DNA of 34,093 bases from Algoriphagus boritolerans DSM 17298 = JCM 18970 (GTDB lineage Bacteria; Bacteroidota; Bacteroidia; Cytophagales; Cyclobacteriaceae). This document shows, in pieces, positions 1 to 8,222 of this stretch; position 1 is the first letter of the stretch, and the number at the start of each line of letters is the position of its first letter. A program made the translations under genes and the position numbers. The stretch is from positions 1 through 34,093 of the forward strand of contig NZ_FNVR01000037.1 in NCBI RefSeq assembly GCF_900108085.1, in the 5' to 3' direction. Under the pieces are notes generated by a model, which was not told the origin of the DNA, made no database searches, and saw only the letters and a list, made by a program, of their open reading frames with translations.

Positions 1-136
1 AAATTATAAACAGATGAAATGTTCCGGCATCCATTTCCATTTCGCTGGCATCGACAGCTCTATCCAAATGAGCATCCTGGGCCAGCGCTGTTACCCGTTT
101 ACGTTTTTACCCCGGGTTCAGACCCGGGGTTATTGA
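1..136 (+). other. Left-edge open frame, possibly a gene 3' end
   Basis: A frame open from the window edge ends in TGA at 134-136 (about 45 codons, with an internal ATG at 14). The residues resemble no family I recognise, and the last dozen codons are formed by the hairpin at 109-130, so this may be chance. The minus strand across 1-100 is also open but has no convincing start. I treat the stretch as unassigned. Confidence 0.12.
109..130. repeat. Perfect 9-bp GC hairpin
   Basis: ACCCCGGGT (109-117), loop TCAG (118-121), ACCCGGGGT (122-130) form a perfect 9-bp stem. On the + strand it is followed by TTATTG rather than a real T-tract, so it is a weak candidate intrinsic terminator. It could equally be a dispersed palindrome. 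Nothing else was recognised between 131 and 209. Confidence 0.5.
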
Positions 137-209
137 AAAGTTCGACCACTCCGTGGTCAATCCTTGGACTTGCCGATTTAACATAACCTGTATCTTTAAG
201 CCATGGCCA

Positions 210-258
<49 letters not shown>

Positions 259-264
259 AATCGC

Positions 265-314
265 CATTCCCACTCCGTGGTTAGTGATTTTCCTACCGGT
301 CACTACCAAGCCCA
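265..314. repeat. 50-bp direct repeat, left copy
   Basis: These 50 bases match 34023-34072 exactly, on the same strand. The element contains CCAC-TCC-GTGG (a small hairpin) and a TAGTGA...TCACTA inverted repeat around a 12-nt loop. The sequences diverge immediately after it. It lies about 33.8 kb from its partner, so the pair brackets essentially every gene in the window. Confidence 0.9.
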
Positions 315-381
315 AAGCAATCCACCTGGTGTCTTCAAAACATCCTCCCAATTCCCTCCCCCAAATTCCCTTCAAAAAAAA

Positions 382-438
382 TTTGCATAATTCAACTGAC
401 CGAGTAAATTTGTTACTCATCGAGTAATTTTTTAACTC
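382..438 (+). promoter_or_regulatory. Bacteroidota-type promoter with overlapping inverted repeat
   Basis: TTTG at 382-385, a 19-nt spacer, then TAAATTTG at 405-412 exactly fit the TTTG / TAnnTTTG consensus known for the primary sigma factor of Bacteroidota. Transcription would start near 419. The -7 element lies inside a 6-5-6 inverted repeat (GAGTAA 402-407, TTACTC 413-418). A second, imperfect GAGTAA/TAACTC pair follows at 422-438, an operator-like arrangement. The only gene downstream is the winged-helix regulator at 700, so autoregulation is a reasonable inference. The leader would be about 280 nt and would include the whole heptamer array. Confidence 0.5.
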
Positions 439-521
439 ATCACCGCTAATTCCCTTCCGGGATCGACCGGGCGAAGCTCTGGAAATTGTAGAATAATCAC
501 TTAACCCTTTCAACATTCTTA

Positions 522-696
<175 letters not shown>

Positions 697-699
697 CTC

Positions 700-1206
700 T
701 TGCTCGACTCCTTAGTCACATCCAAAACCCGCGTCAAACTCCTGCTCAAATTCTTCGCTCACCGGAATTCAGGTTATCTCCGTTCCCTTGCCAAAGAATT
801 TGATGAGTCCACCAACTCGGTTCGGGTCGAACTCAACCGCCTCACCGAAGCAGGCTTGTTGCTGGCAGAAGATGAGGGAAAAACAAAGGTTTACCGGGCA
901 AATAAACAGCATCCTTTTTTCGAAGAAATCAAAGGCATGGTATCCAAATTCCTGGGCTTGGATGATTTGATGGAAAAAATAGTGAATAGAATGGGCAAGG
1001 TGGAAAAAGCCTACATCGTCGGAGATTACGCCAAAGGCATTGACTCCGGAACAGTCCAGATGATCTTGGTAGGCAAAAACCTGGACTTAAGCTACCTGGA
1101 TTTTATCCGAAACAAAACCTACGAAAAGGTCCAAAGAAAAGTAGAAGTTCAAATTCTCGACGAAGACCCGGGCAACCTTCAGGGAATCCTTGTCTTTGGC
1201 AGATAA
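700..1206 (+). CDS. Winged-helix transcriptional regulator of a polysaccharide locus
   Basis: Predicted cytoplasmic DNA-binding protein of 168 residues. Residues about 1-75 form an ArsR-like winged helix, with a recognition helix around STNSVRVELNRL and a wing ending near KVYRANKQHPFF. The second half, about 95-168, resembles a nucleotidyltransferase-like or ligand-binding module (AYIVGDYAKGIDSG...ILVGK). Proteins of this shape occur in Bacteroidota near nucleotide-sugar and exopolysaccharide genes, where a regulatory role is presumed. The TTG start is supported because family members begin with this LDSL.TSKTR segment and an in-frame stop (688-690) lies just upstream. It has its own consensus promoter at 382-412, overlapped by an inverted repeat. 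A heptamer array fills the leader. Confidence 0.8.
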   Translation: MLDSLVTSKTRVKLLLKFFAHRNSGYLRSLAKEFDESTNSVRVELNRLTEAGLLLAEDEGKTKVYRANKQHPFFEEIKGMVSKFLGLDDLMEKIVNRMGKVEKAYIVGDYAKGIDSGTVQMILVGKNLDLSYLDFIRNKTYEKVQRKVEVQILDEDPGNLQGILVFGR

Positions 1207-1311
1207 ATGTTTAGCCTCAGGGTCTAAGAATCCGGAAGCTGTGGGGTTGGGAATAGGGAATAGGAAATAGGGAATAGAGAAAAGAGATAAGAGAATAGAG
1301 AATAGGGAAGA

Positions 1312-1352
1312 CCAAGCGTAATGAAAATATCTGGGGGACATTTTTAGTTTGG
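1312..1352 (+). repeat. Bulged-hairpin element, copy 1
   Basis: CCAAGC at 1312 pairs with (G)TTTGG at the 3' end. The inner arm AAAATATC faces GACATTTT around a TGGGG loop, with one mismatch compared with copies 2 and 4. It starts 106 nt after the regulator's stop. The following GGGGCCAGGCTGTGGGG segment is also shared with copy 2. Confidence 0.8.
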
Positions 1353-1417
1353 GGCCAGGCTGTGGGGTTGGGAATAGGGAATAGGAAATAGGGAAAAAGA
1401 GAATGGAGATTGGAGAT

Positions 1418-1433
1418 CCCGATAGCTATCGGG
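1418..1433. repeat. 16-bp perfect palindrome, copy 1
   Basis: CCCGATAGCTATCGGG is fully self-complementary. It stands 65 nt after hairpin element copy 1 and is flanked by GGAGAT and AGAGAATAG, exactly as at 3348-3363. Such palindromes are scattered between genes in Bacteroidota genomes; no function is assigned. Confidence 0.85.
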
Positions 1434-1553
1434 AGAGAATAGAGGAGACCGTTCGGAGACTTTCGACTCCGCCACGGCGGACAGCCGTGGACAAACAAAC
1501 TGAACACTAAACAATCGACAGTTAGTCAATTCAACAGTTATTCAATTCAACAA

Positions 1554-1644
1554 CCTGTGCTGAGCATGCCTGCACTGAGCCCGTTTGTTAAGCTCGGTTG
1601 GTGAGCTTGTCGAACCATGTCGAAGTGTCGAAGCATTCAACAGT
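1554..1644. repeat. Dispersed repeat with GAGCTTGTCGAACC core, copy A
   Basis: The block running from CCTGTGCTGAGCA through GGTGAGCTTGTCGAACC to CGAAGCATT recurs at 3478-3549 with few differences. Copy A carries about 13 extra bases (TTTGTTAAGCTCG) after GAGCCCG. The core resembles a small intergenic palindromic repeat that I recall as very common in Bacteroidota genomes. Confidence 0.75.
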
Positions 1645-1726
1645 TAAGCAGTTCCACAATTCCACATTTCAACAACCCTTTACCAATTAACCACTAACAA
1701 TTCACCACTCACCACCACCCCCCTCC

Positions 1727-3160
1727 TTGCGCTCCCTTTTCCTTATAGCCTTCCTCGCCACCCTTATCTTCCTACAAATCAACGGAGAAAAGATTCCCGT
1801 CAATGAAGGAGCTTTCGGCGATGGCGTGTTCTATCGCAGCGTGGGGCAGACATTCCTCGAGTCCATCGAAGCCCAGGGATACAACCTGGTCCAACTCACA
1901 CGCATGCTGCCTTTTGCTGTCCTCAACCTTTCCTTTTCCACTTTCCATATTGTCAAAGACTTCGAAGGAATGCGCAATGGAATGATCATCTGGCAGGTCA
2001 TTTACCTCGCATTGGCCATCTATTGGTATTTTAAAATCTGCAAAAAGCTACGCTTGAAAACTCCCATCCTCACCCTTGGGTTTATCCTCCTCTTTTTCAA
2101 CTTTACCTGGCTCAAAGAATTCTGGTATCACCCCTTTTCTCCCGATGGGCTGGCCTTCGCGCTGGGAATGGGCCAAACCAATTACTTCCTCCGCTACGAA
2201 AAATTCAAACTCGGCCTGGTGTCCCTCCTCGGCATCTTCGTCTCCCCACTTTTGCTGATCTCAGGATTACTGATGCTCTTTCTGCCCGGGGACAAACTCA
2301 TCCCATACTCCGATAAGCGCCCTCCTTCCGCATTTCCGGTCATGCTGGCCTTTGCCATTGCGGTATTTTTGGCCGTGTTTGGATGGGGAATTTGGGGATG
2401 GGGAGCAAAGCCCTGGCTCGACCAAGTGCTGTATGTCCTCTCCATAGTTGCGATTTTTCCCCTGATTATAGGTATGGCCAAGCGTAATCCCATCGACTGG
2501 GAGGCCTCGATCATCCTGTTCAGGAAAAAAACCAAACCCGACAGACTCAGCAAAGGAATCATGGTTTTTGCTGCGATTTTACTGGTCTTGGTCCTACTCT
2601 CCGGCAAAAATGAAACCCTGGGAATCGGTCAACTCATCCGTGAACGGGGATCCGGAACCTTCAGATTTCCGCTGGACTTCATCCTGGGACTCGGCCTTCA
2701 GTGGGGTTTGGCTATTGTCCTTACCGGAATCTACCTTCCCCGCTTTGCCGACGAACTCGGAAACCTAGGCTGGGCGGCAGTAATTTCCCTGGGCCTGGGC
2801 ATGGTCCTGCTTCCGTATTTCGGAGCCCTGTCTATGGCCGCCTGGACTCCGCTTTGGATCATCATCCTGATCAAAGGAATCAAACGCTACCATTGGGGAA
2901 ATAAGGATCTCCTGCTGATGGGAGCCTTTGCCCTGCTTTTTTCCCTGGCCTGGCTTCCGCTCAACTCATCCGAATTAGCCACTTGGCTGGCTATGCCAAA
3001 CGCCGAAACCGCCCACAGCCTTTCCATTCAAAAATTTGCCATCCATTGGGAAGATTACCGCAATTGGACAGCATACCTGATCGCACTGACCGCCTTTGCT
3101 TTAGTCACCTATTTCCTCCTACTCAGAAGAAAACGATACCAACGGGTCCTGACCGGGTGA
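1727..3160 (+). CDS. Polytopic membrane protein, possible GT-C-like glycosyltransferase
   Basis: A 477-residue integral membrane protein with roughly ten hydrophobic segments spread over its length. An N-terminal helix (about 2-18) is followed by a polar loop with FGDGVFYRSVGQTFLE (about 29-44). Acidic residues in the first periplasmic loop are typical of GT-C enzymes that use lipid-linked donors, but no family signature was recognised, so this is inference. A FWYHPFSPDG loop lies near residues 130-140. The TTG start is the only initiator before the first membrane helix. Codons are GC-rich (many C-ending) compared with genes after 5440. It sits alone between repeat-filled spacers of about 500 and 770 nt. 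Confidence 0.6.
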   Translation: MRSLFLIAFLATLIFLQINGEKIPVNEGAFGDGVFYRSVGQTFLESIEAQGYNLVQLTRMLPFAVLNLSFSTFHIVKDFEGMRNGMIIWQVIYLALAIYWYFKICKKLRLKTPILTLGFILLFFNFTWLKEFWYHPFSPDGLAFALGMGQTNYFLRYEKFKLGLVSLLGIFVSPLLLISGLLMLFLPGDKLIPYSDKRPPSAFPVMLAFAIAVFLAVFGWGIWGWGAKPWLDQVLYVLSIVAIFPLIIGMAKRNPIDWEASIILFRKKTKPDRLSKGIMVFAAILLVLVLLSGKNETLGIGQLIRERGSGTFRFPLDFILGLGLQWGLAIVLTGIYLPRFADELGNLGWAAVISLGLGMVLLPYFGALSMAAWTPLWIIILIKGIKRYHWGNKDLLLMGAFALLFSLAWLPLNSSELATWLAMPNAETAHSLSIQKFAIHWEDYRNWTAYLIALTAFALVTYFLLLRRKRYQRVLTG

Positions 3161-3256
3161 TGTAGCGTACGGTATCAAGTATCATGTACAAAGTACAAAG
3201 TAGGTAATGAAAAGATGAGGCAATAGAAGCAAGTATCAAAAAGCGGTAAACAAGAG

Positions 3257-3297
3257 GCAAGCGTAAAGAAAATGTCTGGGGGACATTTTTAGCTTGG
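3257..3297 (+). repeat. Bulged-hairpin element, copy 2
   Basis: (G)CAAGC...GCTTGG outer arms and a perfect AAAATGTC / GACATTTT inner stem close a TGGGG loop. The 5' arm carries a one-base bulge (G) and a four-base bulge (GAAA). It begins 97 nt after the preceding stop codon. Confidence 0.85.
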
Positions 3298-3347
3298 AGC
3301 CAGGTTGTGGGGTTGGGATTAGAGAATGGAGAATGGAGAATGGAGAT

Positions 3348-3363
3348 CCCGATAGCTATCGGG
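3348..3363. repeat. 16-bp perfect palindrome, copy 2
   Basis: Identical to 1418-1433, including the flanking GGAGAT and AGAGAATAG. It lies 50 nt after hairpin copy 2, so hairpin plus palindrome form a composite block of about 110-125 bp that occurs twice on the left side of the locus. Confidence 0.85.
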
Positions 3364-3477
3364 AGAGAATAGAGAATAGAGAATCAACCCTTAGCCAACC
3401 ATTCGGCATCGGTCATCCGACATCAGTCATCCAATAACCCTTAACTCAGTATTCAGTTCACAGAGCTCCCTTGAAAA

Positions 3478-3549
3478 CCTGTGCTGAGCATCCCTGCATT
3501 GAGCCCGGTTGGTGAGCTTGTCGAACCATGTCGAAGTGCCGAAGCATTG
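3478..3549. repeat. Dispersed repeat with GAGCTTGTCGAACC core, copy B
   Basis: Second copy of the block at 1554-1644, without the 13-nt internal addition. It follows the same hairpin and palindrome block in both spacers, so the two spacers share three repeat families in the same order and look duplicated. Confidence 0.75.
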
Positions 3550-3926
3550 AAAATTGACCATTGAGGCGCTGTGGACTGTCGACCGTGAGACTGTTAACTC
3601 TTAACCAATTCAACATTTCTACGATTCAATTCATCGGACATCCGTTATCCAACTCAACCTCCCGCTGCCGTGGACGGTGGACTGTCGACCGTGAGACTAG
3701 TAACCATTAACTCTTAATTAATTAACAACTTCACACCTCCAAACCTCCAAACTCCCATACTTCCTAACCTTAAAAAATTCAACATTTAAGCAATTCAACA
3801 AATCATTCCTAATTCATAATTCACCATTCCTAATTCTTTATCCTCCATTCTCCATTCATAATTCTAAATTCAAACCTAAAACCTCAATATTAACCCCACT
3901 TTAACCCTGAACTTCCAACCCCTAAT

Positions 3927-5198
3927 TTGATTTCCATCAAACCTACATCCTCCATCGAATTTTCCTGCCCCCTCTGCGGAAATACGTTTCATGGAGATAC
4001 CAACACCTATTTTCAGGGAAAACATATTCTGACAAAGAATTCCTGTCCCAACTGCCACTCCGGATTTTGGCAAACCTTACCCATAGGACATGACAGACAT
4101 TTTCCCTCTCAATATTCACAATTTGGAGAAAAATCCTTCTGCACCACTCCAAACCATCATTGGCTTACCGAACCTCTAAGAAAATCCCTCAAGCCAAACC
4201 AAGGTTTGGAAGCAAGTATCAGCATCCGAAACCGACAACCCGGCAACCAGGCCATCCTGATCAATTGCCTCGACTCCTGCTTTGGGCATGTGATGACCAA
4301 AATCTGGAACGCATACCTGCTCCGGGAAAGATTTCCCGATCAAGTACTGATCGTCCTCATCTCTTCCCAATGTGAATGGCTTTGCCCCCGGCAGCATACC
4401 GAACTTTGGTTGGTAAATGCCCCAATAAAAGCACTCGATAATCAGCTCATTTCCCTGGATCCCTGGATCAAGTCCCAACTTGCCCGCTTCGATTCTTTCC
4501 AACTCAGTCAGGTGCCAACCCACATCGATGCGGCAAAGTGGATCAAGATGGAAGAGGTGATTAAGATTCCCCGATTTCCTGTTCAGGAACTCACCACCAG
4601 ACCACTGATGATCTCCTTCGTGCTTCGGGAAGACAGGTTCTGGCACAACAGCCACCTGCTGGACTTCTGTTTTCGTGCAGGGATCAAGTTTGGGCTCTCG
4701 GATTTCCTTCGGCCTTTATTTATCCGAAGACAAGCTGCCTTGGTCATCCGCACCGCCAAACTGCTCCTTAGAACCTTTCCCGGGGCAAAAATTGCAGTCA
4801 CGGGACTGGGGATTTCAGGTACTTTCCCGGATTTTATCAGCGATCAGCGGGTCAGGGAGATCCGATCGGAAGAGGAGATGCAGCGAAACCAACTCTATTC
4901 CCAATCCCAACTGGTCATCGGTGTACACGGATCCCACATGCTGGTTCCCACGGCACTGGCAGGGGGATTTATTAACCTGGTTCCGGAGTATAAGCTGCCC
5001 CACTGGGTGGAAGATACCCTGCTACCTTACTCCGGCCGACTGCTGCAGTGGATGGGGCGATTTCTCAATGAATTTACCAGTCCCAACTACCTCGCCACCC
5101 ACGCCATCAGCATGATCACAGGCTTCGATACGATCTGGTCCAACTTGCAGGAACAGGAAATTCAGATACCGGTCCGTAATGGCGGATACAGCAGTTAG
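3927..5198 (+). CDS. Probable glycosyltransferase with N-terminal zinc-ribbon-like motif
   Basis: 423 residues, no membrane segment. The N-terminus has CPLC (about 14-17) and CPNC (about 40-43), a CxxC...CxxC pair as in a zinc ribbon, followed by FWQTLP. The C-terminal half includes AKIAVTGLG and then LVIGVHGSHMLVPTALAGG and FINLVPEYKLPHW (about 330-365). The glycine-histidine-rich loop followed by an asparagine resembles the donor-binding end of GT61/DUF563-like GT-B enzymes. I infer a glycosyltransferase but cannot fix the family. The TTG start is forced because no ATG precedes the Cys motif in frame. Codons are relatively GC-rich, like the two genes before it. It is the last such gene before the AT-rich block. 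Confidence 0.55.
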   Translation: MISIKPTSSIEFSCPLCGNTFHGDTNTYFQGKHILTKNSCPNCHSGFWQTLPIGHDRHFPSQYSQFGEKSFCTTPNHHWLTEPLRKSLKPNQGLEASISIRNRQPGNQAILINCLDSCFGHVMTKIWNAYLLRERFPDQVLIVLISSQCEWLCPRQHTELWLVNAPIKALDNQLISLDPWIKSQLARFDSFQLSQVPTHIDAAKWIKMEEVIKIPRFPVQELTTRPLMISFVLREDRFWHNSHLLDFCFRAGIKFGLSDFLRPLFIRRQAALVIRTAKLLLRTFPGAKIAVTGLGISGTFPDFISDQRVREIRSEEEMQRNQLYSQSQLVIGVHGSHMLVPTALAGGFINLVPEYKLPHWVEDTLLPYSGRLLQWMGRFLNEFTSPNYLATHAISMITGFDTIWSNLQEQEIQIPVRNGGYSS

Positions 5199-5439
5199 TC
5201 GATTCAACAAGTAATCAGTCTCGGGGGTAAGAAAACTGCCAACTGCGACTGAATCCTGAATAATATCCAGTTTGTTATTTCAACAGTTAAGCAATTCAAC
5301 AACCATTGAATCCTGAACTATGAACATTGGCAAGACTCCAATCGCAAAAAATATTGCAGAAAGGTTAATTTGTTTACCTGTTTTTTATGATTTAAACAGC
5401 ATTTTCAAAACGTTATTTCCAATTTAATTCATAAATCAA

Positions 5440-6352
5440 TTGGTATTGGAAAATCAAAATCCTAAGATTTTTATACCCGGTCATAAAAGAATGGTAGGAT
5501 TGCCGATTTGGAGACTTTTAGAAGAAAAAGGGAACAGCAAATTAATTGGAAGATCAAGCCGTGAACTGGATCTAAGAAAACAATGTGCCGTTACTCGCTT
5601 TTTTGAACAGGAAAAACCTGAAATAGTAATAGATTCTGCTGCAAAAGTTGGAGCGATCTGGGCAAATCAAGAGTATCCCTATACGTTATTGATGGAAAAT
5701 CTACAGATCCAAAACAACCTGATAGAGGCATCGCATCACTTTGGCTGTGAAAATTTATATTTCTAGGCTCTTCTTGCATTTACCCAAAATTGGCTTTACA
5801 AACCATAAAGAGGAATATTCATTGACTAGAGTTTTGGAATCAAATAATGAGGGTTATATAATCGCAAAAATCGCAGGTGTTAAAGCCTGTGAAGCAATAT
5901 CTAAGCAGATTGGGAAGGATTTTATTTCCCTAATGCTTTCAAATTTATATAGGTCCTGTGACAATTTTGATTTGGAATCATGCTACGTGTTACCTGATGA
6001 TCCGCAAATTTCATGATGCGAATAAAAATCACAGTTCTGTGCAAATTTGGAGTACAGGCAGTCCTTTGAGAGAATTTCCGCATGGGGATGACTTTGCGGA
6101 TGCATTATATTTTGAATTGAACAGCAAGTTGGATGTTCATCTATTCAAAATATTGGATCAGCATTTGAATTAAGTATTAAACAATTTGCTGAATTGATCC
6201 AAAAGATTGTTGGGTATCAGGAAGAAATTATGTGTGATGCAAACAAACCAAATGGGATGCCGAGGAAATTGATGGACTTCTCACGATTTTTTGAATTGGG
6301 ATGGAAACAAAAAATGGATCTGGAGACCGGGAAATCAAATACGTGTCAATAG
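5440..6352 (+). pseudogene. fcl: GDP-L-fucose synthase remnant (multiple frameshifts)
   Basis: Nearly the full length of a GDP-4-keto-6-deoxymannose epimerase/reductase can be followed, but only by changing frame at about 5760, 5808, 5999 and 6142. Recognisable stretches are RMVG near the nucleotide-binding loop, AAKVGAIWANQ, LGSSCIYPKLA, NEGYIIAKIAGVKACEA (YxxxK kept), DNFDLES.YVLP, MIRKFHDA, SPLREFPHGDDFADAL, and finally NIGSAFELSIKQFAELIQKI and KPNGMPRKLMD. The enzyme normally makes the last step of GDP-L-fucose synthesis. Four separate indels and no alternative full frame argue for real decay rather than a single sequencing error. The gmd remnant follows 52 nt later. Confidence 0.88.
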
Positions 6353-6404
6353 TTTTTGAGAAACAGGGACCATTTAAAAGAAGGGAAATTCAAATAATAC
6401 TACT

Positions 6405-6941
6405 TTGCAAAAAACCGCATTGATTAAAGGTATTACAGGTCAAGATGGTGCCTATCTGGCAGAACCCTTGTTGGAAAAGGGATATACTGTACATGGAATC
6501 CAAAGTAGGACTTCCACTTTAAATACTGATCGGATAGATCAACTGTATAAAGATCAATATGACCCTAATGCAAGACTTCTTCTTCATCATGGAGACCCCT
6601 TAACGGATTCCATGAACATTACCCGAATTATTCAAGAAACTCAGCCTGACGAGATATATTACTTTGGGGCAATGTCCCATGTGAAGGTGAGTTTTGAAAC
6701 TCCTGAATATACGGCCAATACAGATGGGATAGAGTCGCTTTGGATTTTAGAGGCCATATGGCTTTTGGGACTTGGGAAAAAAACCAAATTTTACCAAACT
6801 TCTATCTCCAAATTGTATGGTATGGTTCAGGAAGTTTCCCAAACGGAAAATGCCTCTTTTTATCCAAGGTCACCTTATGGTGTGGCAAAGTTATATGCCA
6901 AGGAGGTGGTAAGTTTTGACCTTAATAATATTAAATTATGA
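6405..6941 (+). pseudogene. gmd: Truncated GDP-mannose 4,6-dehydratase remnant
   Basis: About 165 residues align with the N-terminal half of Gmd (normally about 340-370): ALIKGITGQDGAYLAE nucleotide-binding loop, DTDG-like NTDGIESLW, and FYPRSPYGVAKLYA with Tyr-x3-Lys kept. It then runs into unrelated residues and stops, losing the whole substrate-binding half. The usual ASTSELYG catalytic stretch reads TSISKLYG, replacing both the catalytic Thr and Glu. GDLTDS has become GDPLTDS. The frame starts with TTG. Its stop overlaps the ATG of the next gene (6938-6941), so a deletion probably joined the remnant to that gene. Gmd normally feeds Fcl, which is also dead here. Confidence 0.88.
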
Positions 6942-7828
6942 ATCAATCAGTCCCGAATATTTCAATAGTTATTCCTTGTTTCAACGAATCTCAAGAAGTG
7001 TTAATTGAAACAATTTCGACTGTTGAAATAAGTATAAGGGATGTTATAGCGGATTATGAAATTATAGTCGTCAATGATGGTTCTTCAGCCGCATATAGTT
7101 ATGATTTGCCCTATAATCCAAAGGTCAAATTGATCAATCATTCTACCAATAAAGGTTATGGTGCTTCTTTAAAAACAGGGATAAAGCATGCGCAGTTTGA
7201 TTGGATTGGAATAACAGATGCTGATGGTACTTACCCTAATCACCTTTTTGATGAGCTTATAAAAAAAGCGGAGGGGATGGACATGGTGGTTGGTGCCAGA
7301 AGATGGGCTGATATTTCTTATACCCGAAAATTACCAAAGATACTTTTAACTTATTTTGCATCCTTTTTAGGTGGTGTTAAGATTCCTGATTTGAATTCGG
7401 GAATGAGAATATTTAAAAAAGTATTAGCGATTCAGTTTTGGAATTTACTTCCGGCAGGCTTCTCGTTTACTTCTACGATTACTATGGGAGCTTTAACCAA
7501 TGATTATGAAGTTGCTTTTTTTGAAATCGATTATTATAAAAGGATTGGAAAATCGTCGATAAGCCCTTTTCAGGATACTATTGTGTTTTTTACGCTGGTA
7601 ACCCGATTGGCGCTTTATTTTAACCCAAAGAAGGTATTTATTCCTGTCAGTTTTGTTTTTATTCTTTTAGCTGTCTTGAGAGGAATCAGAGATTATAGCT
7701 TAGAGGGTAGTCTTGGAGGACTATGTTTGATTTTATTTTTCTTCTCTTTCCAATTCTTCTTTTTTGGTTTGATAGCTGAAATTATCAATAAGACAAGAAA
7801 ATATCTTATTATCAACCAAGGTTTTTAA
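6938..7828 (+). CDS. GT2 glycosyltransferase, polyprenyl-phosphate sugar transferase type
   Basis: 296 residues. The N-terminal GT-A domain starts with ISIVIPCFNES (8-18), has VVNDGSS (about 44-50) and the metal/donor motif DADGTYP (94-100). Two hydrophobic segments at about 230-250 and 258-285 anchor the C-terminus. This layout matches DPM1-like enzymes that transfer a sugar from a nucleotide donor to undecaprenyl phosphate on the cytoplasmic side. The next gene encodes a GtrA-like membrane protein, a classical partner that may flip the product, and a GT-C-like protein follows at 8797 that could use it. It overlaps the gmd remnant by four bases (ATGA). Confidence 0.85.
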   Translation: MNQSVPNISIVIPCFNESQEVLIETISTVEISIRDVIADYEIIVVNDGSSAAYSYDLPYNPKVKLINHSTNKGYGASLKTGIKHAQFDWIGITDADGTYPNHLFDELIKKAEGMDMVVGARRWADISYTRKLPKILLTYFASFLGGVKIPDLNSGMRIFKKVLAIQFWNLLPAGFSFTSTITMGALTNDYEVAFFEIDYYKRIGKSSISPFQDTIVFFTLVTRLALYFNPKKVFIPVSFVFILLAVLRGIRDYSLEGSLGGLCLILFFFSFQFFFFGLIAEIINKTRKYLIINQGF

Positions 7829-7830
7829 GG

Positions 7831-8211
7831 TTGAGGGATAATTTGCTTAACATTATCCGGATGGGATTATGGGGCATTCCAGGTTTTATATTTGGTCTTT
7901 TTCTGAATTATCTCCTACATGGAATCTTTGTAATTGATTTATATTTTTCCTATATAGTTGTTCTATTATCAGTTAGCACATTCAATTATTTTATTATATA
8001 TGAAAAAGTATTTCAAGGAGAAAAAGAAAATAGTAAAAGTAAAAGAATGGCAGGTTATGGGCTGATAATTTCTGTATCAAAAGTTGGTGAGTGGTCGTGT
8101 TACGCTCTATTTGCCGGAGTATGGGGTTTGAATTATTTAATGGTTCAAGTATTTGTGAATCTATTTTTTTTGATTTTTAAATTCTTTTTACTCAAACAAA
8201 TTTTGCGTTAA
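7831..8211 (+). CDS. GtrA-like small membrane protein (putative lipid-sugar flippase)
   Basis: 126 residues with four hydrophobic segments (about 8-28, 34-52, 75-97, 102-122), the usual size and topology of the GtrA family. Characteristic features are the aromatic FNYFIIYEKVF at the end of helix 2 and a basic, polar linker before helix 3. GtrA proteins are thought to move undecaprenyl-phosphate sugars across the inner membrane. Position 2 nt after the DPM1-like gene supports this. The TTG start directly follows the upstream stop; no ATG lies before the first helix. Confidence 0.72.
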   Translation: MRDNLLNIIRMGLWGIPGFIFGLFLNYLLHGIFVIDLYFSYIVVLLSVSTFNYFIIYEKVFQGEKENSKSKRMAGYGLIISVSKVGEWSCYALFAGVWGLNYLMVQVFVNLFFLIFKFFLLKQILR

Positions 8212-8222
8212 ATTTCCTAATT

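Larger units (their letters stand above)
1207..1726. other. Repeat-filled spacer, purine-rich then pyrimidine-rich
   Basis: No gene. From about 1230 to 1450 the + strand is dominated by GGGAATAG / GAGAATAG words around hairpin element copy 1 (1312-1352) and the palindrome at 1418. CCACGGC-GGACA-GCCGTGG (1472-1490) forms another hairpin. From about 1500 the strand turns pyrimidine- and A-rich (ATTCAAC, CACC words) up to the TTG at 1727. Minus-strand open frames here are repeat translations. Confidence 0.8.
3161..3926. other. Repeat-filled spacer of about 770 nt
   Basis: No gene. It holds short reiterations (GTACAAAGTACAAAG, AGTATCA), hairpin element copy 2, GAATGGA words, the 16-bp palindrome and dispersed repeat copy B. 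A 22-bp sequence starting GTGGACTGTCGACCG is repeated at 3571-3592 and 3677-3698. Near 3805-3845 there are degenerate ATTCNNN heptamers like those at the locus ends. Purine richness ends near 3380, and pyrimidine/A-rich sequence continues to the TTG at 3927. Confidence 0.8.

Noticed and set aside
1087..1529. Minus-strand open frames rich in FPIPYSQPHS and SLFSIL words
   Set aside because: They translate the GA-rich repeat tract in reverse; low complexity and no conserved motif.
5440..6352. Single sequencing error in an otherwise functional fcl
   Set aside because: At least four separate frame changes are needed, and the adjacent gmd is truncated with catalytic substitutions, so decay is the simpler reading.
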